The notes under the pieces are model-generated. The model was given only the letters and a program-made list of their open reading frames with translations. It ran no database searches and was not told the origin of the DNA. DNA of 64,000 nt, from NCBI GenBank assembly GCA_036274695.1, contig DASUFF010000030.1, forward strand, positions 1-64,000, read 5' to 3'. The stretch comes from DASUFF01 sp036274695. GTDB lineage: Bacteria > UBA10199 > JACPAL01 > GCA-016699445. A program made the translations under genes and the position numbers. Positions 52,239-61,600 of the stretch are shown here, in pieces (position 1 is the stretch's first letter; the number at the start of each line of letters is the position of its first letter).

Positions 52239-53068
52239 TCGCGTCGACGCCCAAGGTGACGGAGAGCCTGTTCGTACGGATCCTCCTGATCTTAGTCGCC
52301 CTTATTTTCCTCTCGCTCGTCCTGATCGTGCCCCTGGTCACCATTTTCAGCACGGGATTGGCCAAGGGGATCCAAGTTTACTGGGCCGCGATCACCGAGT
52401 CCGACGCGCGTTCGGCGATCTACCTGACGCTCACGGCCGCGGCGATTTCGGTGCCGTGCAACTTGGTCTTCGGCATCGCGGCCTCGTGGGCGATCGCCAA
52501 GTTCGATTTTACGGGCAAGAAGCTGCTCATGACGCTGATCGACCTGCCGCTCACCGTCTCTCCGGTCATCTCGGGCCTGATATTTGTGCTTTTGTTCGGG
52601 GCCCAGGGCCTCTTCGGCGGCGTGGTGTCGTGGCTGGACATCAAGATCCTCTTCGCCGTCCCCGGCATCGTCTTGGCGACGATCTTCGTCACCTTCCCCT
52701 ACGTGGCGCGCTCGCTCATCCCTCTCATGCAGGTGCAAGGCAACGATCAAGAGGAGGCGGGGCTGACCCTAGGCGCGGGAGGATGGCGAACCTTCTGGCA
52801 CATCACGTTGCCCAACATCAAATGGGGCGTCCTCTACGGCGTGATCCTGCTCAACGCGCGCGCCATGGGCGAGTTCGGCGCGGTCTCGGTCGTGTCGGGC
52901 CACATCCGCGGGATGACCAACACGATTCCGTTGCACGTGGAGATTCTTTATAACGAGTATCAATTCGTGGCCGCGTTCGCGATGGCGTCGATCCTGACGC
53001 TGTTGGCGGTGGTCACCCTGATCGCCAAGACTTATGTGAAATGGCGGACGGGCGAGGAGCAGGCATGA
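52235..53068 (+). CDS. cysW: Sulfate ABC transporter permease CysW
   Basis: 277 residues. Six helices with the coupling loop EEAGLTLGAGGWRTFWHITL and the conserved ARAMGEFGAVSVVSGHIRG. Second half of the permease. Coupled to cysT and cysA by ATGA overlaps. Confidence 0.93.
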   Translation: MIASTPKVTESLFVRILLILVALIFLSLVLIVPLVTIFSTGLAKGIQVYWAAITESDARSAIYLTLTAAAISVPCNLVFGIAASWAIAKFDFTGKKLLMTLIDLPLTVSPVISGLIFVLLFGAQGLFGGVVSWLDIKILFAVPGIVLATIFVTFPYVARSLIPLMQVQGNDQEEAGLTLGAGGWRTFWHITLPNIKWGVLYGVILLNARAMGEFGAVSVVSGHIRGMTNTIPLHVEILYNEYQFVAAFAMASILTLLAVVTLIAKTYVKWRTGEEQA

Positions 53069-54105
53069 GCATACGCGTCGAACATTTGGAAAAGCGCTTC
53101 AACGGCTTCCACGCCGTCAACGACGTCAGCTTTCGAGTGGCGGACGGCGAGTTCGTCACCCTCTTGGGGCCGTCGGGTTCGGGCAAATCGACGATCCTAA
53201 GGTGCATCGCGGGGTTGGAGGAGGCGAATTCAGGCCTCATCGAGATCAACGGGCAGAACGTGACTTACGTGCCCGTCCAGGAGCGCAAGATCGGTTTCGT
53301 CTTCCAGCACTACGCCCTGTTCCGCCACATGTCGATCTTGGACAACGTGGCCTTCGGCCCGCGCGTGCGCGGAGCCGGCAAGAAGGAACGCCATGACAAG
53401 GCGCGCGAATTGCTAAATCTGGTCGGCCTTTCCGGCATGGAGCATCGCAAGCCCTCGCAACTCTCCGGAGGCCAGCGCCAGCGCGTCGCCCTCGCGCGCG
53501 CCCTGGCTCCCGAGCCCCAGCTGTTGCTGCTCGACGAGCCCTTCGGGGCCTTGGACGCGCGGCTGCGCAAGGAATTGAGGGCGTGGCTCCGCGAGTTGCA
53601 CAACCGGATCAAGCTGACCTCCCTTTTGGTGACGCACGATCAGGACGAAGCGTTCGAATTATCCGACCGCGTGCTGGTGGTGAACGAAGGCAAGATCGAG
53701 CAGGAGGCGCATCCGCAGGAGATCTTCGACAAGCCGGCGACGGCCTTCGTGGCCTCGTTCGTCGGAGAGACCAATCACGTCGAAGGCATGGTGGACGAGG
53801 GGACGGTGGCCTGGGGGCCGTTCCGTTTCAAGGCGATCCACTTGAAGCAGGGGACGAGGGCCCGCGTCTTGTTCCGCCCGAACGACGTCTACGTGGCCTC
53901 CAAACGCGAGGACGGCGGCTGGCCGGGAACCATTCAGTCCGTGCAATTTCTAGGCGCGAGCGTTTCGCTGGCGATCCGCCTGGAAGACGGCTCGATCCTG
54001 AATGCGATGGTGCCGAAGGGCGTCGCCGACCAGAGCGGTTTCGAGCAGGGGAAGACCGTCTACACCCACATCACGCAGGCCCACGTCTTTCCGGCGACCG
54101 TTTAG
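53065..54105 (+). CDS. cysA: Sulfate ABC transporter ATP-binding protein CysA
   Basis: 346 residues. Walker A GPSGSGKST, signature LSGGQRQRVALARAL, Walker B LLLDEPFGALD, H-loop LVTHDQDEA. The C-terminal TOBE-like domain (about 240-345) is typical of CysA. Energises sulfate import. Start at the ATG overlapping the cysW stop. Its last 4 bases overlap the convergent unknown gene. Confidence 0.93.
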   Translation: MSIRVEHLEKRFNGFHAVNDVSFRVADGEFVTLLGPSGSGKSTILRCIAGLEEANSGLIEINGQNVTYVPVQERKIGFVFQHYALFRHMSILDNVAFGPRVRGAGKKERHDKARELLNLVGLSGMEHRKPSQLSGGQRQRVALARALAPEPQLLLLDEPFGALDARLRKELRAWLRELHNRIKLTSLLVTHDQDEAFELSDRVLVVNEGKIEQEAHPQEIFDKPATAFVASFVGETNHVEGMVDEGTVAWGPFRFKAIHLKQGTRARVLFRPNDVYVASKREDGGWPGTIQSVQFLGASVSLAIRLEDGSILNAMVPKGVADQSGFEQGKTVYTHITQAHVFPATV

Positions 54106-54764
54106 GTCCCGTTGCCGACGTTCACCTTATGGTATTTTTTCAGGGCCGCCGCGCTTTCGAGGATATTGTGGGCGGCGCGTTGGGCGGGGTCGTAAAAGTC
54201 CACCACCAAGTCCCAACCTGCCGGCCGGTATTTTCGCTCCAATTGCTGAACGAAAAAGTGACGTAAGGCGTAGGTGTCTTGGAGCCAGGATAGATTTTCA
54301 TCCAATCCAAGGACGTTGATGCGGGAATCGTGATTTTCGTTGGAACCGAAGATTTTTTTCCAGCGGGTCACGCGGTCAAAGACGTTTTGCCGGGCTTGGC
54401 GGATTTGCCAAAGGTCATCCGCGGCGCGGCGTCCCATTTCCCCGGTTTCGCCGCTCAACCAGGCCGCTTTCTTGATCCAGAAATAGGTGTTCAGGGAGGG
54501 ACCGTCTTTGCGGGAGACCTCGCTTTCCACGTTGGCCGGATCGAATCCCAAGGCCTTCAAAAGAGGCCCTTCTTTTTGCCTCATCCGCTCCAGATATTGG
54601 AGGGCACGCTCGGACGGAAGGAGGGGCGGGGTGGCGCTCGTCCTGCGGGAGGGCTCCGGCGGGGTCAGGGGCGAGAGCGTGATCTCGACGATCTGGAAGG
54701 ATCCCCAGGCCAGGACATGGTTCAAGAGCTGCGTCTGCGCCGTGCTTAAACTCGCCGTCACCAT
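54102..54764 (-). CDS. Hypothetical protein
   Basis: 220 residues. No signal peptide or domain recognised. Mostly helical with aromatic patches (FWIKKAAWLSGE, ENLSWLQDTYALRHFFVQQL). Convergent with cysA, overlapping by 4 bases, and divergent from the Nfu gene. Base composition is a little lower in GC than its neighbours. Confidence 0.5.
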   Translation of the reverse strand: MVTASLSTAQTQLLNHVLAWGSFQIVEITLSPLTPPEPSRRTSATPPLLPSERALQYLERMRQKEGPLLKALGFDPANVESEVSRKDGPSLNTYFWIKKAAWLSGETGEMGRRAADDLWQIRQARQNVFDRVTRWKKIFGSNENHDSRINVLGLDENLSWLQDTYALRHFFVQQLERKYRPAGWDLVVDFYDPAQRAAHNILESAAALKKYHKVNVGNGT

Positions 54765-54873
54765 AAAGATGCGGCTAGGATCGTAATAAACTCCAAACGG
54801 TTGCGGGCTTTTACCGGGGCGCCCCGGAAAATCATAATGGACGAGGTTTGGCGCGATTTGTTAAGGAGGCGCT

Positions 54874-55443
54874 ATGGCACGCATCCTTATGATCGAACCG
54901 ACGCCCAACCCCATGGCCTTCAAGCTCCGCTTGGACCAGAAGGTCGCCGTCGGCGGCAGCAAGCAATACAACAAGAAGGAAGAATGCTGGGACATGCCCG
55001 TGGCCGGAAAGCTTTTCGACGTTCACGGCGTCGAATCCGTCTTCCTGATGGACGATTTCATCACGGTGACCAAGACCGTCGGCGGCATTTGGGACTACAT
55101 CTTCTTCCAGGCCAACGAGATCCTGATGGCGGCCAAGGACATTGTGGCCATCAGAGTCGGGGAAGGCGGCGAGTTCAAGAATCTGGACTCGGATGAGTTC
55201 GACAAGCTGCCCAGCGACCAAAAACTTTCCTACATCGACCGCGTGATCGACGAGACCATCCGTCCGGGCCTGGCGCGCGACGGCGGCAATCTGAAGATTC
55301 TCGGCTTGGAAGAAAACATCCTGCGCGTCCAGTACCAGGGCGCCTGCGGCAGTTGCCCGAGCTCGACGGGCGCGACGCTGAATTACATTTCCAACATGCT
55401 TCAGAGCCGGGTGAGCCCGAATATCCAAGTCATTCCCGGATAA
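54874..55443 (+). CDS. Nfu-type iron-sulfur scaffold protein
   Basis: 189 residues. N-terminal Nfu_N domain (MIEPTPNPMAFKLRLDQ ... ESVFLMDDFITVTKT) and C-terminal NifU-like domain with the Cys pair CGSCPSSTGATL near residue 160. Delivers [4Fe-4S] clusters to client proteins. Cluster-requiring proteins in the window, such as the dehydratase-like genes downstream, could be clients. AAGGAGG upstream. Confidence 0.9.
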   Translation: MARILMIEPTPNPMAFKLRLDQKVAVGGSKQYNKKEECWDMPVAGKLFDVHGVESVFLMDDFITVTKTVGGIWDYIFFQANEILMAAKDIVAIRVGEGGEFKNLDSDEFDKLPSDQKLSYIDRVIDETIRPGLARDGGNLKILGLEENILRVQYQGACGSCPSSTGATLNYISNMLQSRVSPNIQVIPG

Positions 55444-55451
55444 TTCCTTCC

Positions 55452-56063
55452 ATGACCAAGAAAGAAGCCTCGACCAAAGAGAAGATCCTGCTCGCGGCGG
55501 AAGATGAATTCGCCGAGCAAGGCTTCGCCGGCGCGCGCACGCAGGAAATCGCCCGCAAGGCGCAGGTCAACAAGGCCCTCATCCATTACTATTATAAGGA
55601 TAAGTCCTCCCTCTATCAGGCGGTGATGGATGAAATGATGTACGACCTGATCCGCATCAGCCAGGACGTGGCCAAGCGGAAGCTTACGGGCAAGGCGTTG
55701 GTGGAGGCCCTCGTTTCCGACTTTTTTGATTTCGCCGCGCGCCATCCGCATTTCGCCAAGCTCACCACCGCCGGTTCGACTATGGGGGATGCGAAGTATC
55801 TGGAGACCAGCATCAAGAACCTTTTTCGTCCGCTCTTTCAGCGTGGCGTCGAGTTTTTGGAAGAACACATGGAGAAGGGGGCGATCCGGAAGGTGGATGC
55901 GCCCCAGTTTCTCGTGTCGGCCTTGCTCCTGACGCTTTCTTACTTCGCCATGCAGCCGATGATCTCGCTGCTCTTAGGTAAGGATGCTGCCTCCAAAACA
56001 GCCTTGGAACAGCGAAAGAAGTCGGTTCTGGATTTTGTCTTCGCTACGTTGGGGGTCCAATAA
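55452..56063 (+). CDS. TetR-family transcriptional regulator
   Basis: 203 residues. N-terminal helix-turn-helix GARTQEIARKAQVNKALIHY followed by YYKDKSSLYQAV; C-terminal ligand domain with FAARHPHFAKLTTA. Starts 8 bases after nfu, so probably co-transcribed. Paired TTAAC/GTTAA sites upstream of the large operon 0.7 kb downstream are candidate targets. Ligand unknown; acyl-CoA is a fair guess for a dehydratase-like regulon. Confidence 0.87.
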   Translation: MTKKEASTKEKILLAAEDEFAEQGFAGARTQEIARKAQVNKALIHYYYKDKSSLYQAVMDEMMYDLIRISQDVAKRKLTGKALVEALVSDFFDFAARHPHFAKLTTAGSTMGDAKYLETSIKNLFRPLFQRGVEFLEEHMEKGAIRKVDAPQFLVSALLLTLSYFAMQPMISLLLGKDAASKTALEQRKKSVLDFVFATLGVQ

Positions 56064-56087
56064 GGCCCATGTATGTTTAAGACATTG

Positions 56088-56471
56088 CTAGCCATGTAGT
56101 TTAACAGCCCCTATCGCAGCGACTTTCTGAAAAATCTGATCTCGCGTCAGCAAATACCCCTCTAAGTCTCGCGCGCACTGCGCGATGTGCGCATCCGGAA
56201 TCGACATGGAAATTCCGTGACTCGCCGCTTGATGCCGCAGCCTTCCCACTGCGATCCAATGTTCCTCCGGCGTCGCGTGAAGCGGCAGCTCATGCAGGAA
56301 TTCGGCAAGTTGCTTCTCTTCGTTTTTATTGTGAACCCCGCTGATCAACTCCGCCAGAACGATGGGAGAGAGGACAACCCGTCCTTCTTTTAGGGCGAGC
56401 TCCAGTTCAGGAAAGCTCTGCCCCCGAAAGAAATCGATCCAAACGGAGGTATCAACGAGGAGTACGTTCAC
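56088..56471 (-). CDS. vapC: VapC-family PIN-domain toxin
   Basis: 127 residues. PIN acidic residues: Asp7 in LLVDTSVWIDFF, Glu41 in IVLAELISGV, and Asp in SIPDAHIAQC. Ribonuclease toxin, usually cutting tRNA or rRNA. Overlaps the antitoxin stop by 20 bases. Lower GC than neighbours suggests transfer. Confidence 0.87.
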   Translation of the reverse strand: MNVLLVDTSVWIDFFRGQSFPELELALKEGRVVLSPIVLAELISGVHNKNEEKQLAEFLHELPLHATPEEHWIAVGRLRHQAASHGISMSIPDAHIAQCARDLEGYLLTRDQIFQKVAAIGAVKLHG

Positions 56472-56676
56472 GGAGGGTGTCGATGTCCAAGTCGAGATTG
56501 AGGCGACCCTTCAGGGCCATTCCTTTTTCGTAAGCCCGGCTGCGGCGGATCAGTTGAAGGCCCTGGATGAGAGTCTCGGTAATCCCTTGTCCCGTGGCCT
56601 CCAAGGCCTCTTCCAGAAGGTCTTCCGGGAGATTGGCGGTGATACGCCGAGCAGGATTTTTAATGTTTTTCGTCAT
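56452..56676 (-). CDS. vapB: VapB-family antitoxin
   Basis: 74 residues. N-terminal ribbon-helix-helix-like segment RRITANLPEDLLEEALEATG with ITETLIQGLQLI, then a toxin-binding tail LNLDLDIDTLRERTPR. Start set at MTKNIKNPARR; further upstream codons lie in the promoter region. Partner and likely autorepressor of VapC. Confidence 0.78.
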   Translation of the reverse strand: MTKNIKNPARRITANLPEDLLEEALEATGQGITETLIQGLQLIRRSRAYEKGMALKGRLNLDLDIDTLRERTPR

Positions 56677-56764
56677 GATAACTATACTAACAATGATATG
56701 TATCGTCGTCAATACGGCTCAGGATGCTAAGAATTATCTTAACCGCTTGGATTAACCACTCAGA

Positions 56765-56780
56765 TTAACCAAATAGTTAA
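56765..56780. promoter_or_regulatory. TTAAC/GTTAA operator, site 1
   Basis: TTAAC-CAAATA-GTTAA, a perfect 5-bp inverted repeat with a 6-base spacer. The same architecture occurs at 56829-56844. Related TTAACC half-sites at 56739-56744 and 56752-56757 make an irregular third element. Confidence 0.6.
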
Positions 56781-56828
56781 CTTTTTTCTTGCCCCCCACG
56801 GGTATCCTGTGCCAATTTCCGTTCAATC

Positions 56829-56844
56829 TTAACCAACCAGTTAA
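56829..56844. promoter_or_regulatory. TTAAC/GTTAA operator, site 2
   Basis: TTAAC-CAACCA-GTTAA, a perfect 5-bp inverted repeat with the same 6-base spacer as site 1 and a shared CCA/CAA core. It lies 22 bases before the ATG of the dehydratase-like gene. Two sites flanking the likely promoter suggest repression by the nearby TetR protein. Confidence 0.6.
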
Positions 56845-56866
56845 TCAACGAAATAGGGGGATTTTC

Positions 56867-58612
56867 ATGGAACCCACTCAGATCCAATCCGTTGACGAGA
56901 TCATCCAGCAGCGTTTGGCCGAAAAGCGGAACGCCTTGATGGCCGAGGCGGGCTTGAAAAAGCCGGTGCATCACTTCGAGCGTCCCAAGGAAAACCCCTT
57001 CCTGAAATCCCAGCGCGGAACGACGAAGGTCCTCTTCGGCGGCCTCACGTGGAAACACGAAAAGCTGATCCAGGCCGCGTGGGAAGGCTTGGGCTACATC
57101 GCCGAACCGGTTGAAGTGCCGGACGTGAAGGCCTTCCAGTTGGGTAAGGAGTACGGCAACAACGGCCAGTGCAACCCGACCTACTTCACCGTCGGCAACC
57201 TCGTACAGCATCTCCAAAAGCTGGAAGAGAAGGGGATGAGCAAGCAGGAGATCATCGACAAGCACATCTTCATCACAGCCGGGGCCTGCGGCCCTTGTCG
57301 GTTCGGCATGTACGAGGCTGAGTATCGGCTCGCTCTCCGCAACTCCGGCTTCGACGGCTTCCGCGTCATCCTCTTCCAGCAGTCCGGCGGCTTGAACCAG
57401 TCCGACGCCGAGCAGGGCCTGGACATGAACCTCGATTTCTTCCTCGGCATCTTAAACGCCATGAACATGGGCGACCTGATCAACGACATCGCCTACCAGA
57501 TCCGTCCCTACGAGGTGACCAAGGGCGAGACCGACCGCGTCCTCGGCGAATGCATGGATTACCTGTTCGGCGTGATGAAGAACCACAAGCCGTTCAAGCT
57601 GGAAGGCAAGATCGCGAAGTTCCTGCGCGCGCTGCCCAGCGCGGCCTCGACCACGGAATACGTCGGTAAGTTCCTCTCGCAGCTTTTGGGCGACGAGTAC
57701 GTGAAGGCTTTCGCGGAGGTCGGTCGCCGTTTCAACGCCATCGAGATCGACCGCACGCGCGCCAAGCCCATCGTCAAGATCACAGGCGAGTTCTGGGCCC
57801 AGACCACCGAGGGCGACGGCAACTTCAACATGTTCCCCTTCTTGGAAAAGGAAGGCGCCCAGGTTCTGGTGGAGCCGATCGGGACATGGATCATGTATAT
57901 GATCCATCAGGTCGTCCAAAAATATAAGGACCAGAAGGGGCTCGAAGACGGGGCGACGTTGCCGTCCTGGAGCAAGTTCGGAAAGCGCCTGTCGATCGAG
58001 TCGAATTACCGCAAGAAGGTGGCGAAGTTGAAAGTGGCCGAACGCATCTTCGAGCGCGAATGGAACCGCCTGCGCGGGGCCCTCGGAAACATGCCGCACG
58101 CGCTCGCCAACCAGTACGAACTCCAGCGCGAAGGGCATCCGTATTACAACAGCCGCGCCGGCGGCGGCGAAGGCCACTTGGAAGTCGCTAAGAACATCTA
58201 CTACTCGCACAAGGACCTGGCCCACATGGTGTTGTCGGTCAAACCCTTCGGTTGTATGCCGTCCACCCAGTCGGACGGCGCGCAGGCCGCGGTCGTGTCT
58301 CAATATAAAGACATGATCTATCTGCCCATCGAGACCTCCGGTGAAGGCGCCGTCAACGCGCACAGCCGCGTGCAGATGGCCTTGGGCGAGGCCAAGTTCA
58401 AGTGCAAGGCCGAGTTCGCCGACGCGGTGAAGTCGACGGGCTATACGCTCCCCGAAATCCAGGAATACATCCAGGCTCATGCCGAGCTGAAGACGCCATT
58501 TTATCATGTGCCGCATTACAAGGGCATCGTGGGCGTGGCTGCGAGTTTCGTGAAGCACGTCGGCGAGCGGATGGCGAAGGACGGCGTGAAGGCGCAGGCG
58601 AAGGCGGCGTAA
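56867..58612 (+). CDS. 2-Hydroxyacyl-CoA dehydratase-like protein (COG3581 type)
   Basis: 581 residues. Cys-containing motifs typical of the family: NNGQCNPTYFTVGNLV, TAGACGPCRFGMYEAEY and KPFGCMPSTQSDG, likely iron-sulfur ligands. Resembles the D-component-like subunits paired with DUF2229/BadF proteins; the true reaction is unknown. AGGGGG is 6 bases before the ATG. First gene of an operon with the activase, under TTAAC/GTTAA sites. Confidence 0.8.
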   Translation: MEPTQIQSVDEIIQQRLAEKRNALMAEAGLKKPVHHFERPKENPFLKSQRGTTKVLFGGLTWKHEKLIQAAWEGLGYIAEPVEVPDVKAFQLGKEYGNNGQCNPTYFTVGNLVQHLQKLEEKGMSKQEIIDKHIFITAGACGPCRFGMYEAEYRLALRNSGFDGFRVILFQQSGGLNQSDAEQGLDMNLDFFLGILNAMNMGDLINDIAYQIRPYEVTKGETDRVLGECMDYLFGVMKNHKPFKLEGKIAKFLRALPSAASTTEYVGKFLSQLLGDEYVKAFAEVGRRFNAIEIDRTRAKPIVKITGEFWAQTTEGDGNFNMFPFLEKEGAQVLVEPIGTWIMYMIHQVVQKYKDQKGLEDGATLPSWSKFGKRLSIESNYRKKVAKLKVAERIFEREWNRLRGALGNMPHALANQYELQREGHPYYNSRAGGGEGHLEVAKNIYYSHKDLAHMVLSVKPFGCMPSTQSDGAQAAVVSQYKDMIYLPIETSGEGAVNAHSRVQMALGEAKFKCKAEFADAVKSTGYTLPEIQEYIQAHAELKTPFYHVPHYKGIVGVAASFVKHVGERMAKDGVKAQAKAA

Positions 58613-58627
58613 ATCCACCGCCCCCAA

Positions 58628-58650
58628 CCCCCTCCTTAATAAGGAGGGGG
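58628..58650 (+). repeat. Stable hairpin between the two dehydratase-like genes
   Basis: Arms CCCCCTCCTT and AAGGAGGGGG with loop AAT, a perfect 10-bp stem in the 69-base gap. A second G-rich stretch with AGGGGGAGG follows and supplies the SD of the activase. It could set the ratio of the two proteins or protect mRNA ends. Similar CCCCTCC/GGAGGGG palindromes are dispersed repeats in many bacteria. Confidence 0.65.
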
Positions 58651-58681
58651 ATCAAAGGGGGAGGTAACGCGGAGACACACG

Positions 58682-61600
58682 ATGTCAGAAACCAAATTCC
58701 TAGTCGGCGTCGACGTCGGTTCCACCACGGTCAAGGCGGTCGTCGTTGAAGTGGCCACCGACAAGATGATCTGGAGCGACTACCAGCGTCACGAGACCAA
58801 GCAGCCGGAAAAGACCCTCGAGCTCTTGAAGGAGATCGAGGACAAGACCGGCGTCTGCGCCGGCAACACCCGGATGTTCATCACGGGCTCCGGCGGCGGG
58901 GGGATCGGCGCGCGGTTGGGCGCCAAGTTCGTCCAGGAAGTGAACGCGGTTTCGCTGGCGGTGGAAAAGCTTCATCCGGAGGTTCAGTCCGTCGTCGAGT
59001 TGGGCGGCCAGGACGCCAAGATGATCTTCTTCAAGGAGATCGAGGAATCCGGAAAAAAGAAAAAGATGCCGACGATGAACGATAAATGCGCCGGCGGCAC
59101 GGGCGCCGTCATCGACAAGATCAACGCCAAGTTGCGCATCCCCTCGGAACAGCTCTGCCAATTGGGACACACGGGCATCAAGCTGCATCCCGTCGCCGGC
59201 AAGTGCGGCGTGTTCGCCGAGTCCGACATCAACTCGCTGCAGAAAATGGGCATTCCGAACGACGAGCTCATGGCGTCGCTGTTCGAATCCATCATCGTTC
59301 AAAACCTGTCGGTTTTGACTCGGGGCAATACCCTCAAGCCCACCGTCCTCCTGTTGGGCGGCCCCAATTGTTATATCAAGGGCATGAAGGAAGCCTGGCG
59401 GAACAACATCCCCAAAATCTGGGAAGAGCGCGGCGTGGAAGTGCCGGACAAACCCATCGAAGAATTGATCAAGGTCCCGGAGAACGCCCAGTACTACGCG
59501 GCGTTGGGCGCCATCGAGTACGGCAAGACGGAGGACGAGGACATCGGCCAATACAAAGGCGCCGGCGAACTCGAGCACTACATCAAGGTCGGCCGTCAGG
59601 AAGAAATGGCGAAAAAGGCGGCCCAAAGCGGCGGCGGCAAGGGCTTGATCAAGGACGAAGCGGAGTTAAACGAATTCCTGGATCGCTATAAGAAGGAAAA
59701 ATTCATCCCCACGACGTTCGAAGCGGGAACGGTGGTGGAGGGGTTCATCGGTTTGGACGGCGGTTCGACGTCGACCAAGGCCGTGCTCGTCAGCAAGGAC
59801 AAGAAGATTTTGGCCAAGGCCTACCAGCTTTCGAAGGGCAATCCGATCCAGGACACCATCGAGGTCATCGGAAATCTGCAAAAAATGATCGAGGACCAGG
59901 GCTGCACGATGAACGTCTTGGGCATCGGGACGACCGGTTACGCCAAGGACATCTTGAAGGATACTCTGAACGGCGACGCCGCCATCGTGGAAACGGTCGC
60001 GCACACGGAATCCGCCCTGCATTTTTATCCGGATACGGACGTCATCGTCGACGTCGGCGGGCAGGACATCAAGGTGATGATCCTGAAGAACGGCCGCGTC
60101 AAAGACTTCAAGCTCAACACCCAGTGCTCCGCCGGCAACGGTTACTTTCTGCAGTCGACCGCCCAAGGCTTCGGCGTTCCCGTGGAAGATTTCGCCGCGA
60201 AGGCCTTCTCGGCGAAGACGTTCCCGGAATTCGGCTACGGCTGCGCCGTCTTCATGCAGTCCGACATCGTCGATTTTCAGCGCCAGGGTTGGAAGCCGGA
60301 AGAGATCATGGCGGGACTCGCCAACGTGTTGCCGAAAAACATCTGGCTCTACGTCTCTCAGATCCCGAATCTGTCTTCGCTCGGCACCAAGTTCGTCCTG
60401 CAAGGCGGCACCCAGCATAATATGGCGGCGGTCAAATCCCAGGTGGATTTCATCGAATCGCGCTTCAAGGACAAGGGGCTCAAGCCCGACGTCGTCGTTC
60501 ACAAGCACTGCGGCGAGGCCGGGGCCATCGGCGCCGGCATCGAAGCCGCGCGCCTTTACGCCAACGGGCATCGCACGAAGTTTATCGGGTTGGACCGCGT
60601 GAAGGAGATCACCTACCGCACCACCCGCAGCGAAGAGACGCGATGTTACTTCTGCAAGAACAAGTGCCTGCGCACGTTTATCGACGTGAAGACGAAGAGC
60701 ACGACGGAGATTAAGGCGGAAGACGTGCCGGTGTTCAAGTCGAAGGTGCCGCTGGAGCCGGGAGAGAATCGGATCATCATCGCCACCTGCGAAAAGGGCA
60801 CGGTCGAGGACGTCAACGCCATGCGCGGCATCAAGAAGGGGCTGGACGCCATCAAGGAGAAGAACCCCAACATGGTCCACTGGGCCGCGGAGAACGTTTG
60901 GAAGTCGTTCAAGCCGCCCTTGGTGGCAGACGCGATCCCGGAAAAGATCAAGAACGATAAGATGAAGGCGCGCGTCGAGCTTATGAAGCGTCGCGCCGAG
61001 CTGAAAATCGGCATCCCGCGCGTGCTCAATCAGTATTCGACGAACCCGTTGTTCACGGCCTACTTCGAATCGCTGGGGATCCAGCCGCAGAACATCGTCT
61101 ATTCCGACTTCACCGACGAGAAGCTCTACAAGGACGGCGCCAAGCGCGGCGCGATTGATCCGTGCTTCCCGTCCAAGGTCGGTATCCCGCACGTGCACAA
61201 TCTGCTCTTCACGCAGCACGAGAAGAAGAAGCTCGATTACATCTTCTTTCCGATGATCGACGATTTGCTCACGCCCTTGAAGAACGTCCAGGCCAGCCGC
61301 GCCTGCCCGACCGTCACCGCGACGCCGGAGGCCGTGAAGGCCGCGTTCACCAAGGAAGGCGACATCTTCGCGGAAAAGGGGATCAAGTACCTTGACACCT
61401 TCGTGAACGTCGGTACGCCGAAACTCTTCGAACGCCAGATGTTCGAGCAGTTCGTGGATATCCTCGGGCTCTCGCCCGAGGAGAACGCCCGCGCCGTCGC
61501 CGAAGGCTACAAGGCTTTGAAGGCTTTCGACGATACGCAGCGGATCATGGGACGCGAGACCATCGAAATGTTGGAAAAGGAAAACCGCCTCGGCGTCGTC

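Noticed and set aside
56803..56808. TATCCT as -10 of the dehydratase-like operon
   Set aside because: No -35 at 16-18 bases; the nearest TTAACT is 20 bases away and overlaps operator 1, so I do not call a promoter.
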